A stretch of 64,000 nucleotides of DNA, taken from contig NZ_AFEU01000003.1 of NCBI RefSeq assembly GCF_000262755.1, forward strand, positions 434,001-498,000, read 5' to 3'. Each line of letters starts with the position of its first letter. The stretch's first letter is position 1. Below are positions 18,167-27,390 of the stretch, in pieces. The notes under the pieces were generated by a model. That model was not told the origin of the DNA. It searched no databases and saw only the letters and a list, made by a program, of their open reading frames with translations. Both the position numbers and the translations under genes were made by a program. This DNA is from Bacillus methanolicus PB1. Its GTDB lineage: Bacteria > Bacillota > Bacilli > Bacillales > Cytobacillaceae.

Positions 18167-18951
18167 GATTGTTTCACTCCTAATAGAGGCACTTTCATTT
18201 GCTTCAACGTATTTTCCAGGCTTTCAACTGTCATAAATGTTTCTCCGACCAAAATTCCGTTTGCGCCAGAGCCGACGACTCTCTCCACATCCGCCCGCGT
18301 TTTCATACCGCTTTCGCTGATGAGAAATGCGCCCGATTGCTTGACTTTCGGCGCAAGCCTTTCCGTAACGGCAAGGTCGACTTCAAACGTCTTTAAATTC
18401 CGATTGTTGACGCCAATTAATTTCGTTCCCGTCTTTAAAGCTTTTTCCAGTTCTTCTTCATTGTGAACTTCAACTAATACCTCCAGGTCTTTCGCAGTTG
18501 CATAGTTATAAAGATCTTTCAGCCTTGTTTCCGAAAGAGCCGCCGCAATCAAAAGAATGATGTTTGCACCGGACGTATATGCCCGGTCGATTTGGATCGG
18601 ATCAATGATAAAATCCTTGCACAAAATCGGCACATCGACTGCTTTCCTAACTGCCTCAAGATCATTGAACGACCCTTTGAAATAAGGAGTGTCCGTCAAC
18701 ACGGAAATAGCATCAGCGCCGTAACGTTCATACGCTTTCGCCTGTTCAACCGGATCAAGCCCGGCATTAATGTCTCCTTTTGAAGGGGAAGCCCGCTTAA
18801 ATTCAGCGATGATGGCAACTTCTTCTGCATTTTCAAGGATTGATAAAAAAGACCTTTTTTTATAAGGCTGACCAATGGGGGGCTTTTCCGCTTTCAGCCT
18901 TGTGATCTCCTCTTTCTTCGTATCAAGAATTTTATCTAAAATCGTACCCAC
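18163..18951 (-). CDS. trpC: Indole-3-glycerol phosphate synthase
   Basis: This 262-residue barrel enzyme closes the indole ring. Diagnostic segments are IIAEFKRASPSKGDIN (catalytic Lys and phosphate contact), ILCKDFIIDPIQI (second Lys), GVNNRNLKTFEVD and LISESGMKT. The gene starts at the base next to the trpD stop and overlaps trpF by 4 bases. Full length. Confidence 0.97.
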   Translation of the reverse strand: MGTILDKILDTKKEEITRLKAEKPPIGQPYKKRSFLSILENAEEVAIIAEFKRASPSKGDINAGLDPVEQAKAYERYGADAISVLTDTPYFKGSFNDLEAVRKAVDVPILCKDFIIDPIQIDRAYTSGANIILLIAAALSETRLKDLYNYATAKDLEVLVEVHNEEELEKALKTGTKLIGVNNRNLKTFEVDLAVTERLAPKVKQSGAFLISESGMKTRADVERVVGSGANGILVGETFMTVESLENTLKQMKVPLLGVKQS

Positions 18952-19977
18952 TTAAATCACCTCTATTTGAATTACCTTGCTTTTTTCAATAAGCAGCTGC
19001 AGCTTCTCAAACGCCGCTCCGGAATCAATGCTTTCTTTTGCCAATTGAATGCCTTCCTGGATGGAATCCGCTTTTCCTGCGGCAAAAATGCCAATTCCGG
19101 CGTTAAGGAGAACGGTATCACGCCTTGCGCCTTTTTCGCCTTTAAGTATGTTTGTTAAAATTTCAGCATTTTCCTTCGCGTCGCCGCCGCGGATGGCTTC
19201 GTTGTTGTAAACAGACAGGCCGACCTCTTCCGGATGTACAGTCATTTTCCGAATGGACCCTTCTTCAAGTACAACTAAATGGTTTTCTCCTTGAAGAGAA
19301 GCTTCATCCATATATCCAGCACCGTTTAAAACAACAGCCCGTTTTCGTCCTAATGCGTTTAAAACTTCTGCAAACATCCCGATCAGATCGCGGCGGTAAA
19401 TACCGAGCAACTGATATTCAAGATCGATTGGATTTGTCAGCGGACCGATTAAGTTGAAAATCGTTGGAATTCTTAAGTCTTTTCGTACTTTCATGATGCG
19501 TTTGATCCGGGGGTGAACATTCGGCGCAAACAAAAAAGCTATGCCGATTTCCTCGATTAATTCCTCCGTTCGTTCCGGCGGCAAATTAATATTTACCCCT
19601 AAATGCTCGAGAACATCCGCGCTTCCGGTCTTGCTTGAAATGCTGCGGTTTCCGTGTTTGGCTACCGGAATTTCCGCACCGGCCAATACAAATGCGGACG
19701 TTGTGCTGATATTAAAACTTTTCGAACCGTCGCCGCCCGTTCCGCAATTATCCATAACATTGGGAATTTTCTTTCTAAATGGAAGGGAATGTTCCCTGAG
19801 CGCCTTTACTAATCCGGCAATTTCGTTTACGGTTTCCCCTTTTGTTTTTAACCCGATCAAGAAAGCGGCAATTTCACTGTCAGTAACTTCTTCGGAAAAT
19901 AAAAAGCTGACGGCTTCCTGCATCTCATTTTCAGTTAATGATTCTCTTTCAGATAATTTTTGAAGAAAAGCTTTCAT
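18952..19977 (-). CDS. trpD: Anthranilate phosphoribosyltransferase
   Basis: This 341-residue enzyme transfers phosphoribosyl from PRPP to anthranilate. The PRPP loop is [14 protein letters not shown], and [18 protein letters not shown] and the DE metal motif region near GAGYMDEAS are also visible. The start at 19977 follows GGAAGGAGAACAGCC. It lies inside the end of trpG with a 29-base overlap, which is long for this operon. Confidence 0.96.
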   Translation of the reverse strand: MKAFLQKLSERESLTENEMQEAVSFLFSEEVTDSEIAAFLIGLKTKGETVNEIAGLVKALREHSLPFRKKIPNVMDNCGTGGDGSKSFNISTTSAFVLAGAEIPVAKHGNRSISSKTGSADVLEHLGVNINLPPERTEELIEEIGIAFLFAPNVHPRIKRIMKVRKDLRIPTIFNLIGPLTNPIDLEYQLLGIYRRDLIGMFAEVLNALGRKRAVVLNGAGYMDEASLQGENHLVVLEEGSIRKMTVHPEEVGLSVYNNEAIRGGDAKENAEILTNILKGEKGARRDTVLLNAGIGIFAAGKADSIQEGIQLAKESIDSGAAFEKLQLLIEKSKVIQIEVI

Positions 19978-20560
19978 GGCTGTTCTCCTTCCTGATATTT
20001 TTTAAAAAATTGTTTATGATTTGCTTCCCTGTTTCAGTTCCCACCGATTCCGGATGGAATTGAAGCCCGTAAAGAGGGCAGGATTCGTGTTTTATCGCCA
20101 TAATTTCGTGATCATCCATCGATCTTGCAAGCACCTTAAAAGCTCCCGGCAGCGTGCCGTTTTTAATGACTAACGAATGATAGCGCATGACTTCTACCGG
20201 CTGAGGCAGATATTTGAATAAGTACGTTCCGGTATGAGTCAGTTTTGACGTTTTTCCATGCATGACTTTGCCGGCCTTTTCAATCCTTGCTCCAAACGCA
20301 TGCCCAATCGCTTGGTGGCCCAGGCATATACCGAGGATCGGAATTTTTTGATAAAAAGTTTTGATAACATCAACACAAATTCCCGCCTCTTCAGGCCTTC
20401 CCGGTCCCGGCGACAAGATAATCGCCTCAGTATTCATTTCTTCAATTTCTTCGATGCTGATCTTGTCGTTTCTTGCCACTTTCAATTCTTCACCTAATTC
20501 GCCAAAATATTGATATAAATTAAACGTAAAGGAATCATAATTGTCGATTAGCAGTATCAT
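19949..20560 (-). CDS. trpG: Anthranilate synthase glutaminase subunit
   Basis: This 203-residue class I amidotransferase supplies ammonia to TrpE. The triad is visible in [16 protein letters not shown] (Cys), QFHPESVGT (His, Glu), with the oxyanion region [11 protein letters not shown]. It starts within the trpE stop (4-base overlap). In B. subtilis this subunit is encoded in the folate operon; here it is inside trp, so it may be dedicated to tryptophan or shared with PabB if no other copy exists. Confidence 0.94.
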   Translation of the reverse strand: MILLIDNYDSFTFNLYQYFGELGEELKVARNDKISIEEIEEMNTEAIILSPGPGRPEEAGICVDVIKTFYQKIPILGICLGHQAIGHAFGARIEKAGKVMHGKTSKLTHTGTYLFKYLPQPVEVMRYHSLVIKNGTLPGAFKVLARSMDDHEIMAIKHESCPLYGLQFHPESVGTETGKQIINNFLKNIRKENSHESFSSKII

Positions 20561-21951
20561 TTTTGATCCTCCAAAAATGCTCTTAATTTATGAAGCGTTT
20601 CTTCGTATTCTTTTTCCGGGATCGAATCATGGACAATCCCCGCACCTGCCTGTATATAAGCCTTGTTGTTTTTTACCAGCATCGTCCGGATCGCAAGTGC
20701 AAAGTCCATATTTCCATTAGCGGAAAAGTAGCCGATCGCTCCTGAATATACGCCTCTTTTTATTTCTTCAAGCTCATTAATGATTTCCATCGCCCTGATT
20801 TTTGGCGCCCCGGACACTGTACCGGCCGGAAGGCAAGAAATTAAGGCATCAACCGGTGTAAATTGCTTTTTTAACGTTCCGCAAACTTCAGAAACAAGGT
20901 GCATGACATGTTTGTATTTTTCAATTTCCATATATTTTTCAAGCTGGATGCTTCCAAATTCACAAACCCTGCCAAGGTCATTGCGGCCAAGATCAACAAG
21001 CATCCGATGTTCGGCAAGTTCTTTTTCATCTTCCATTAGTTCCTTCTCAAGGCTTTTGTCCTCTTCTTCACTTTTGCCGCGCGGCCGTGTTCCGGCGATT
21101 GGGTTTGTCGTAATTTTCGTTTGAACTTTCTTTACGATGCTTTCCGGAGAAGCGCCGGCAACTGCATAGTCTTCAAAATCAAGGTAGTACATGTATGGCG
21201 ATGGATTATCGATTCTTAGTTTCCGGTAAAACGAGAACGGGTCCCCTTCAATTGCTGCTTCCAGACGCTGCGACAGAACAACCTGAAAAATGTCTCCTTC
21301 AAGAATGTAATTCTTCGCGATTTTTACTTTTTCAATGAAATCTTCTTTCTTCATGGAAGCCTTAAAGGACGATATCGAAGCTTTTATAACGGGAGTGATG
21401 TCTGAACCATTCAGTACTTCTTCCTTCCGTTTAAGAACTTTTTTTCTGAACTGTTCACTTGTTGTTTCCGGCTGAATCGGCGTTCCGATAATGAATACCT
21501 TTTGCTCCAAATGGTCATAAACGATCACTTCTTCGAAAAACATCAGATGTACATCAGGCACTTGCAAATCATCGTCAAGTTCCTCTCCGATGCGTTCGTA
21601 TTGACGAATCGCATCATATGCGACATATCCTACCGCTCCGCCGATAAAAGGGATATCTTTCACCGTTTGATCTTTATTCGGGAGGAATGCTTTTAATACT
21701 TCAAGCGGTTTTTCGTCTTTTATTTTTCTGGTCTTTCCTTTTACAATTTCTGTCTTTTCCCCGTATCCTTTCAGCTCCAAAGCCGGTTCTGCCCCGATAA
21801 ACGAATACCTTCCAGTTTTCTCATGCTTCAGTGAACTTTCCAGCAAAAATTTTTTTTTCCCTGATATTCGTTGAAAAATCGATATCGGCGTCAGTGTATC
21901 TCCTTCCAATTCCACAACGATTAATTCATCCATGTTGAGCATTTTCTCCAA
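20557..21951 (-). CDS. trpE: Anthranilate synthase component I
   Basis: This 464-residue chorismate-binding enzyme makes anthranilate. The N-terminal ESSLKHEKTGRYSFIG includes the conserved LLES-type feedback region, and the catalytic domain shows IAGTRPRGKSEEED, DLGRNDLGRVCEFG and LPAGTVSGAPKIRAMEII. The frame begins with TTG nine bases after AGGAG; in-frame ATGs at 21942 and 21933 are alternatives. It is the first gene of the operon, behind two Trp T-boxes. Confidence 0.95.
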   Translation of the reverse strand: MEKMLNMDELIVVELEGDTLTPISIFQRISGKKKFLLESSLKHEKTGRYSFIGAEPALELKGYGEKTEIVKGKTRKIKDEKPLEVLKAFLPNKDQTVKDIPFIGGAVGYVAYDAIRQYERIGEELDDDLQVPDVHLMFFEEVIVYDHLEQKVFIIGTPIQPETTSEQFRKKVLKRKEEVLNGSDITPVIKASISSFKASMKKEDFIEKVKIAKNYILEGDIFQVVLSQRLEAAIEGDPFSFYRKLRIDNPSPYMYYLDFEDYAVAGASPESIVKKVQTKITTNPIAGTRPRGKSEEEDKSLEKELMEDEKELAEHRMLVDLGRNDLGRVCEFGSIQLEKYMEIEKYKHVMHLVSEVCGTLKKQFTPVDALISCLPAGTVSGAPKIRAMEIINELEEIKRGVYSGAIGYFSANGNMDFALAIRTMLVKNNKAYIQAGAGIVHDSIPEKEYEETLHKLRAFLEDQK

Positions 21952-21983
21952 AGGGCATAGCTCCTTTCTTTTTTGTGAAAATA

Positions 21984-22500
21984 AAAAAGTCCTCTATACG
22001 CACGAGAATTGTGCATATAGAGGACGGTTTTGTCAGACCGCGGTGCCACCTCTTTTGGAGCAATTAGAATGCTCCCTCTCTTCGGGTACGTGAATGACGG
22101 ACTTGAGTTTTGTGCAAACTCCGCTTTTTGTTTTGTCCAGCTCCGTTCGCCATGGCCGGCCAGGTGCAGAGATTTTACTCCAGAGTCTAACGGCTTCTGC
22201 TGCAAATGCCTCGATCCTTGACGAGCAACTCCGCCTTTCATTTTGGCCAGTTCCGTTTGCAAGGGTCTAACGACTTCTTCGTAAAATGTCTTTTGCTTAT
22301 CGGCCATAGACGAGCAAACTCCGCCATTCTTTATACCCTATCCTTTTAACGGTGGAATTCCGAGCAGCCCTACTTAAGTTCAGGCTGCCACTCGTAAGCC
22401 CATTCAGCTGAATCCTTCATACCGGCTCTCACCTGGTCCGGCTCTCTGTCATGAAGTTCCATCAGCTTACTATTCTTACTCATCGATTTACCATTTTCTT
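21984..22500 (-). promoter_or_regulatory. T-box leader 1 (Trp), enlarged
   Basis: On the minus strand the leader shows stem I with AGAGAGCCGGACCAGGTGAG, a specifier loop reading GAATGGGC (Trp codon TGG), the CACCGTTAAAAGG element, the antiterminator core GGTGGCACCGCGG, and a terminator formed by GTCCTCTATATGCAC and GTGCGTATAGAGGAC followed by T6. Uncharged tRNA-Trp should stabilise the antiterminator and allow trpE transcription. Between stem I and the antiterminator lies about 220 bases of extra sequence made of imperfect repeats (GGCGGAGTTTGCTCG units), which normal T-boxes lack. Confidence 0.9.
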
Positions 22501-22671
22501 TTTTTGTAGTAAAAGGGTGCGGAGCTTCGGTAACAACGAATAGAAGTACCAACCAACTCTAAGCACTGTAAATTTTTAGAGCCTGGCTTCGCTCACACTG
22601 CCTTATTTTTTATAATAAAACCTATTTCCACGTTATGGTTGGGAATTATAATTGTATGCAAGTTTTCTGAA

Positions 22672-22955
22672 AAACAAAAAGGGTTTCAAGCCTGTAAAGG
22701 ACGAGAAACCCGTGGTGCCACCTTCATTAGCTGAAAAAATTCAGCTCACTTTATAGGTATCAAAGCATCATGCTTGAATACCTGTCTCTTGTAACGATGA
22801 GACCGTTCGCCAAAGCCTACTGCTCGTAAAAGAGGTTCAGTTTTGTGGCTCGGAAGCCCATTCGCTATTACTTCCACACTGATTTGCACCAACCATCAGC
22901 TCTCTGCAGTCTCCATAATAGCTACTCTTCTTCGTCAACGCCGTTTCCTATATTG
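22672..22955 (-). promoter_or_regulatory. T-box leader 2 (Trp), upstream of leader 1
   Basis: A second complete T-box precedes the first. It has AGAGAGCTGATGGTTGGTG in stem I, a specifier loop GCGAATGGGC (TGG again), the antiterminator core AAGGTGGCACCACGG, and a terminator whose arms are GGGTTTCTCG and GGCTTGAAACCC followed by a T-rich tract. No gene lies between it and leader 1, so both control trpEGDCFBA. Length, about 285 bases, is normal. Confidence 0.92.
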
Positions 22956-23008
22956 ATTTACATCATATTAAGGATTAAAGAAAATGTCAAGAGTATTTAT
23001 TAAAAAAT

Positions 23009-23266
23009 TTATTGTTTTCTGATTACTAATTCTTCTAATTTTTTCCGCCACACCGGAGCCAGCTCTTTCACTTCAAGAATTTTTTCAATACCGGCGATGT
23101 TATTTCGATCATGAAAAGATTCGCAACACCGTCGCCGATAAATCCTCTTTTGTTAGCAGAACTTCATCGATTTCTGTCTTGCCGATTCCTGACATTTCTT
23201 CTTTGCCATTCCAAAAGTAATCCTTAGGCATACCAACCTGCAAAGATCGTAATCGTCTATTGCTCA
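23009..23266 (-). pseudogene. MOSC-domain protein (YiiM-like), internally deleted
   Basis: A GTG-initiated frame gives RSLQVGMPKDYFWNGKEEM and KTEIDEVLLTKEDLSGD-like sequence, the start of a MOSC domain. After a shift the tail IAGIEKILEVKELAPVWRKK and a stop follow. Intact relatives have over 200 residues, so the core with the catalytic Cys is missing. It is a small relic between the T-boxes and the MFS gene. Confidence 0.5.
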
Positions 23267-23413
23267 CTAAATCCTACTCCTCTGTTTTTGATTCTTTCTT
23301 CTATTTTATCTAAAAAGTTTTTCAATTCCACAAAAATCCAATAATTTTGTCTTCTAGTATTTCAAAAATCGCAAATAGTAATGGATAGAGAATTCTAAAG
23401 GCAGGTTAAAGAG

Positions 23414-24679
23414 ATGGAACATTTGGAAAAGCTCCCAGAAGGAATGACAAAAGAAAAGTCAAATCGGTCTAAACAAAATTTTCAAAAGCGCTTGGCACTC
23501 ATGTCGCTATCATCGATTCCCCTCATTATGACTCTTGGGAATTCAATGCTTTTTCCTGTATTGCCGGTGATGGAAAGAAAGTTAAATATTTCTTCTTTCC
23601 AGTCGAGCTTGATCATAACTGTCTATTCAGTTGTTGCAATTTTTCTCATACCAATTGCCGGTTTTTTGTCAGATCATATCGGCCGCAAAAAAGTAATTAT
23701 TCCAAGCCTATTAATTTCTGGTATTGGAGGGATTATTTCCGGCTGGGCATCGTGGCAGATTAATGAAGGTTACTGGTTTATTCTCGTCGGCCGGGCATTG
23801 CAGGGAGTTGGTGCTGCAGGGGCTGCCCCGATTGTTATGCCGCTTGTCGGGGATTTGTTTAAGAGTGAAGACGAAGTCAGCAGTTCACTTGGCCTGATTG
23901 AAACTTCGAACACACTCGGGAAAGTTCTAAGCCCTATTTTAGGTTCATTTTTGGCCGGGTTTATATGGTTTATGCCATTTTTTGCATTTCCTTTTTTTTG
24001 TGCAATTTCTATACTGCTTATGTTATTCCTTGTTAAAACGCCAAAATCAAAAGAAGATCCGGTACGCTTTAACATTTTTTTTCAAAAAGTGAAAAATATT
24101 TTTATAAACAACCGTCGCTGGCTATGTGCAATTTTCTTGATTGGTGCTATTTTAATGTTTGTCCTATTTGGAGTGCTATTTTATTTATCAGAAGTATTGG
24201 AAAAGAACTATGAGATTGTAAATGTCAGGAAAGGGCTGCTTTTAGCCGTTCCTCTCGGAGCACTCTGCCTTTCATCTTTCATTACCGGAAAAAATATTAA
24301 AGAAAATAAAGTGCTTATGAAATGGATTACATTTGGGGGAACCTTGCTGTTGGGAACCTCGATTGCCTTTTTAAGCTTTTCTAGAGCGTTATGGATTATT
24401 ATTTCAATGTTTTTCTTAAGCGGAATTGGAATCGGAGCAGTGCTTCCATGTCTTGATGCATTGATAACAGAAGGAATTGAGAAAGATCAAAGAGGAACAA
24501 TCACATCGATATACAGTTCGATGCGGTTTGTCGGGGTTGCGGCAGGCCCTCCGGCCATTGCCATTCTCATGAGGAATGCCGAACAGACTTTATTTTTTTT
24601 GTTAAGCAGCTTAAGCATTCTAGCCGCACTTGCCACATTTTTGGCGATCAAACCTGAAAATGAAAGAGCGGGCAAATGA
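23414..24679 (+). CDS. MFS efflux transporter (DHA1 type)
   Basis: This 421-residue protein has about 12 transmembrane segments. Motif A (GFLSDHIGRKKVII) follows segment 2, and GRALQGVGAAGAAPI in segment 4 together with SLGLIETSNTLGKVLSPILG in segment 5 match drug:proton antiporter (DHA1, TetL/Blt-like) signatures. It would export small hydrophobic compounds using the proton gradient. It is a single-gene unit closed by a hairpin at 24734-24792. No regulator is adjacent, so substrate and control are unknown. Confidence 0.85.
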   Translation: MEHLEKLPEGMTKEKSNRSKQNFQKRLALMSLSSIPLIMTLGNSMLFPVLPVMERKLNISSFQSSLIITVYSVVAIFLIPIAGFLSDHIGRKKVIIPSLLISGIGGIISGWASWQINEGYWFILVGRALQGVGAAGAAPIVMPLVGDLFKSEDEVSSSLGLIETSNTLGKVLSPILGSFLAGFIWFMPFFAFPFFCAISILLMLFLVKTPKSKEDPVRFNIFFQKVKNIFINNRRWLCAIFLIGAILMFVLFGVLFYLSEVLEKNYEIVNVRKGLLLAVPLGALCLSSFITGKNIKENKVLMKWITFGGTLLLGTSIAFLSFSRALWIIISMFFLSGIGIGAVLPCLDALITEGIEKDQRGTITSIYSSMRFVGVAAGPPAIAILMRNAEQTLFFLLSSLSILAALATFLAIKPENERAGK

Positions 24680-24733
24680 GGCCGTCTCAAACTTCCATGG
24701 CATATCAGCCACCACGATGAATGAAAATGTTTT

Positions 24734-24792
24734 CGACCTTTGACCTGCAATTTTTAATGAAATTAGCGGGACAAAGGTCGTTGCTTTTTTTG
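24734..24792 (+). terminator. Terminator after the MFS gene
   Basis: CGACCTTTG at 24734-24742 pairs with CAAAGGTCG at 24772-24780, and a T-run follows. The loop is long, so it is a less compact hairpin than usual. Confidence 0.6.
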
Positions 24793-24843
24793 CTTTTTAC
24801 CGGACATTTTCGTATAAAAAGCCAAAGGGTCATACTCCTAGTA

Positions 24844-24911
24844 CAATATATAGGACATAATATTGGATAAATGTGCTATATATTGAGAAACGAACATGGG
24901 GTCAGACCCAT
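24844..24911. repeat. Inverted repeat CAATATATAG and a GGGTCAGACCC palindrome
   Basis: CAATATATAG at 24844-24853 faces CTATATATTG at 24876-24885. A GGGTCAGACCC palindrome follows at about 24899. A related inverted repeat is at 30035-30074. No gene is visible in this gap. Confidence 0.4.
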
Positions 24912-24938
24912 ATGAGACAGCCTCACAATTGAACTATT

Positions 24939-25706
24939 TTAATCTGCAAGAACTTTTTCCGATAAAAAACCTGTTATCAATTGATTGAACAGTTCCCATT
25001 TCTTCGTTGGCAGCTGATGGGATACTTTCGAAATTATCGCAATTTGGCAATTCGTATGCATTTTGTAGGCGCGAACATGTTGATTTACAATATCTCTTGA
25101 ACCGTATAACAAAAGTAAAGGGGCCTGCAAATTATGAAGGCGGTCCAGGCAGGAATAGCGTAGAGATTGTGCATAAAAATCGAACCAAGTTTTCCGGTCA
25201 GCTTTTTCCATATGATGCAAAATGTCATCCCTCAATTCCTTATTGTCCGTATGGCTCGTCGCGATTATGTACCTCAAAAATCCGGGAGCATACTTTACTA
25301 AATACATCCCAATAAGATGTTCATACTTAAAGGCCGGAGACATTACTTGCGGAAACCCTCCGGAAAGAATAAGTGCGAGTGTCCGATCCGGATTTTGAAG
25401 AGCAAATTCCTGTGCAACAATTCCCCCGGATGAATAACCGCAAACGGCGGCACGTTCAATCCCCAGAAAATCCAACAAGCTTTTAATTTCACCGGCTAAT
25501 CCGGGGATCGAAACTTTTCCAGCCGGGCCTGTTGTGTCCCCGTGCCCTCTTAAATCAGGCAGCAAAACACGAAAATGCTTTGAAAGCTTTTTTTGATAAT
25601 AAAAAACTTTCCGCCCCATCGCAGGCGGGTGAACAAAAACAATCGGAACACCTGAACCGATATCTTCAAAGAAAATATTATTTTCTCCACAGGAAAAATA
25701 GGGCAT
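24939..25706 (-). CDS. Alpha/beta-fold hydrolase
   Basis: This 255-residue hydrolase has the nucleophile elbow GYSSGG near residue 95, an HPPAMG oxyanion-loop segment, the acid in LLYGSRDIVNQH and the catalytic His in SKVSHQLPTKKWE. It has no signal peptide. The fold is clear, as in many esterases and lactonases, but the substrate cannot be inferred. It is transcribed alone. Confidence 0.82.
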   Translation of the reverse strand: MPYFSCGENNIFFEDIGSGVPIVFVHPPAMGRKVFYYQKKLSKHFRVLLPDLRGHGDTTGPAGKVSIPGLAGEIKSLLDFLGIERAAVCGYSSGGIVAQEFALQNPDRTLALILSGGFPQVMSPAFKYEHLIGMYLVKYAPGFLRYIIATSHTDNKELRDDILHHMEKADRKTWFDFYAQSLRYSCLDRLHNLQAPLLLLYGSRDIVNQHVRAYKMHTNCQIAIISKVSHQLPTKKWELFNQLITGFLSEKVLAD

Positions 25707-25820
25707 AACTTTCAGTTCCTTTCAGCAATTTTTTCGGAATATACTTTAAAAAAAGCAGTATTATTCTGCCCCATTCGTTCACATTTCTATTATTTTGGCC
25801 GTGTTTTTTCAGCTTTTTTG

Positions 25821-25848
25821 TCGGCCGGTTTTAATCGACCGGCAAAAT
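25821..25848. terminator. Hairpin in the gap upstream of the toxin-antitoxin locus
   Basis: GTCGGCCGGT and ATCGACCGGC pair around TTTA. There is no clear T-run on either side, so it may be a structural element and not a terminator. Confidence 0.3.
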
Positions 25849-26029
25849 CGCGATCGGTGATACTTTTTACACTTTGAAGTCCGATTTTGTTTTCCAGTTG
25901 CGTTTTGTCATGTTGTTACATCCTAAAAATTCGGCATTCATTGCATACTATTCCAATCTCGTCTTATATTCATACAGCCATTCATTAATCCGTGACATTC
26001 TCTAATTTATATGGTATTCTTTAGGGGAA

Positions 26030-26182
26030 GAAAGGAACAATATAAAAACAATTGAAATAGAAAATGACCGCAGGTGTTGCAGCACCGGCGGTCACTGCCA
26101 TAGTCGTTCCCACAGAGGATCGGCCTACGAAACAAGATAGACCTCTCCCTCAATTTGCGGTCAAGGGAGGTCTATTTTTTTT
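26030..26182 (+). ncRNA. Candidate antisense antitoxin RNA of a type I system
   Basis: A plus-strand transcript is suggested by a hairpin GACCGCAGG...CCGGCGGTC near 26064 and a strong terminator, AGACCTCTCCCT pairing with AGGGAGGTCT followed by eight T (26140-26182). The terminator reaches into the 3' end of the oppositely oriented toxin frame, giving a 3' overlap like that of txpA/RatA or bsrG/SR4. The 5' end is approximate; a poor promoter-like TGACAT is near 26000. Confidence 0.6.
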
Positions 26183-26255
26183 GGTTGAAAGTTAAAACAG
26201 CGATGATCAGAATTGCAAAAGAAATCATCAACGTCATCGCTTCAAAAACTGTCAA
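26172..26255 (-). CDS. Holin-like type I toxin peptide
   Basis: A 27-residue peptide starts with TTG after a strong GGGGGTGAGG site and reads MTVFEAMTLMISFAILIIAV then LTFNQKK. That is a single membrane helix with the MTVFEA opening and NQKK end common to short holin-like toxins of the TxpA/BsrG class. Such peptides depolarise or disturb the membrane when the antisense RNA is lost. The convergent RNA at 26030-26182 is the expected antitoxin. Confidence 0.75.
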   Translation of the reverse strand: MTVFEAMTLMISFAILIIAVLTFNQKK

Positions 26256-26423
26256 AAGGCCTCACCCCCTTTCACGGGGCTAGCCGACCGCCCTTGCGAA
26301 ACGAACTATCGCTTCTATAGTATATCATATTTTCGTCCACTTAATAGAACATGTGTTCGAAACTAGTAAAATTGAGTCATTACTCCTATGTTTTCCAGAA
26401 AAAGGTCCTATCTTATTTCCTGG

Positions 26424-26530
26424 AAAGTGGTTGATATATTAAAAAAATGGGCGATAAACAAGGAAAAGTGGTCGATATTTTCCGAAAAGTGGTCGATAAA
26501 TCAGGAAAAGTGGTCGATATTTTCGAAAAT
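26424..26530 (+). repeat. 21-bp-period array (GTGGTCGATA cores)
   Basis: Five units occur with cores at about 26424, 26444, 26464, 26485 and 26506; the last three are spaced exactly 21 bases. They read AAAAGTGGTCGATATTTTCC, GAAAAGTGGTCGATAAATCA, GGAAAAGTGGTCGATATTTT. The array happens to be open in one frame but no gene structure supports it. It lies between the toxin promoter and the DUF2935 gene. Confidence 0.8.
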
Positions 26531-26573
26531 CCGAAAGTGTTTCATGCCAAAAAAATGACCCACTTTGTAGGGT

Positions 26574-27390
26574 CTACGTTTTCAATCTCGGCTTTGCCGG
26601 GTCGCAATCCGGTTTTTCGATTCCAGCAGATTCAGCCAGCTTTGATAAATAATAGCATTCTTCCCGGAACATATGGTCTGCCATGAGCGGAGCAAAAGTG
26701 CCGAGAGCCTGTGCGCTAAGCTCAAGTTCTTCGAGTTCCTGAAGAAAATTCATAAACAGCCGTATTTCAAGTGACGCTTCTTTGTTGAATCGATCAAGGG
26801 CAGGAAATGAAGTAAGATTTGTCCGCAAAAAACTTGTCATTTCAACAGCCTTTAGATAAAATTCTTTTCGTATATTCCTTACTTTTCTTTTTTAATCTTT
26901 TTTCCACGTGATCCATATTATCTTCAATGGCTCCTGCGTGTCCCGCTGCATCAAGAAGCCAAATTAGATGATGATGAAGTTCGTGAAAAACAGGAGGAAT
27001 TTCCCTTTTTTGCAAGTATCCCAATATTCTTGCGTATTCGTCCAGCTCGTTCACCATATGGTTAATAAAAGTTGGCGAAAGGTGTATTGAAATTTTCCCC
27101 TGTAAATGCCTCCGGATCAAATCAAGTTTAAATTCCCGGAATTTTTTTACTTCCCCCTCTGCTTTTTCACTTAATTGAATTAAATCAATAGATTCTACCC
27201 GCTCGAGCAAGCGGTCAAATGTATTTTTAAAATATTCTGCCGCTTCTATTGCAGCTTTCTCTTTCGGGGCAAGTGATTCATGTATAAACCTCGCATGATC
27301 TCCCAAAATTTGCAGCCAAAAACCATGTTCGTACTTTGCAGTCTGCTCATAGCCGGAAACCACATAATCTCCCCTTTCACCTGTATTCAT
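26574..27390 (-). pseudogene. DUF2935 protein, split by a frameshift
   Basis: Two frames together make one DUF2935 protein (two helical-bundle repeats, each starting with an EHGFWLQILGDHARFI-type helix). The first frame (27390-26842) runs to YTKRILSKGC. Removing one A from the AAAA run near 26865 restores YTKEFYLKAVEMTSFLRTNL, which continues in the second frame (26840-26574). The family is widespread in spore formers and binds metal through conserved His/Glu (HHHLIWLLDAAGHAG, REECYY). Either a recent pseudogene or a sequencing indel. Confidence 0.75.

Noticed and set aside
21921-22307. 128-codon frame upstream of trpE as a gene
   Set aside because: It runs through the T-box antiterminator and terminator; conserved RNA elements explain the sequence better.
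22370-22552. 60-codon frame on the minus strand
   Set aside because: It is stem I of T-box leader 1, which accounts for every conserved word.
26447-26686. 79-codon frame with GKVVDIF repeats as a repeat protein
   Set aside because: The frame exists only because the 21-bp repeat period is a multiple of three; it has no ribosome site and runs into the antisense of the DUF2935 gene.
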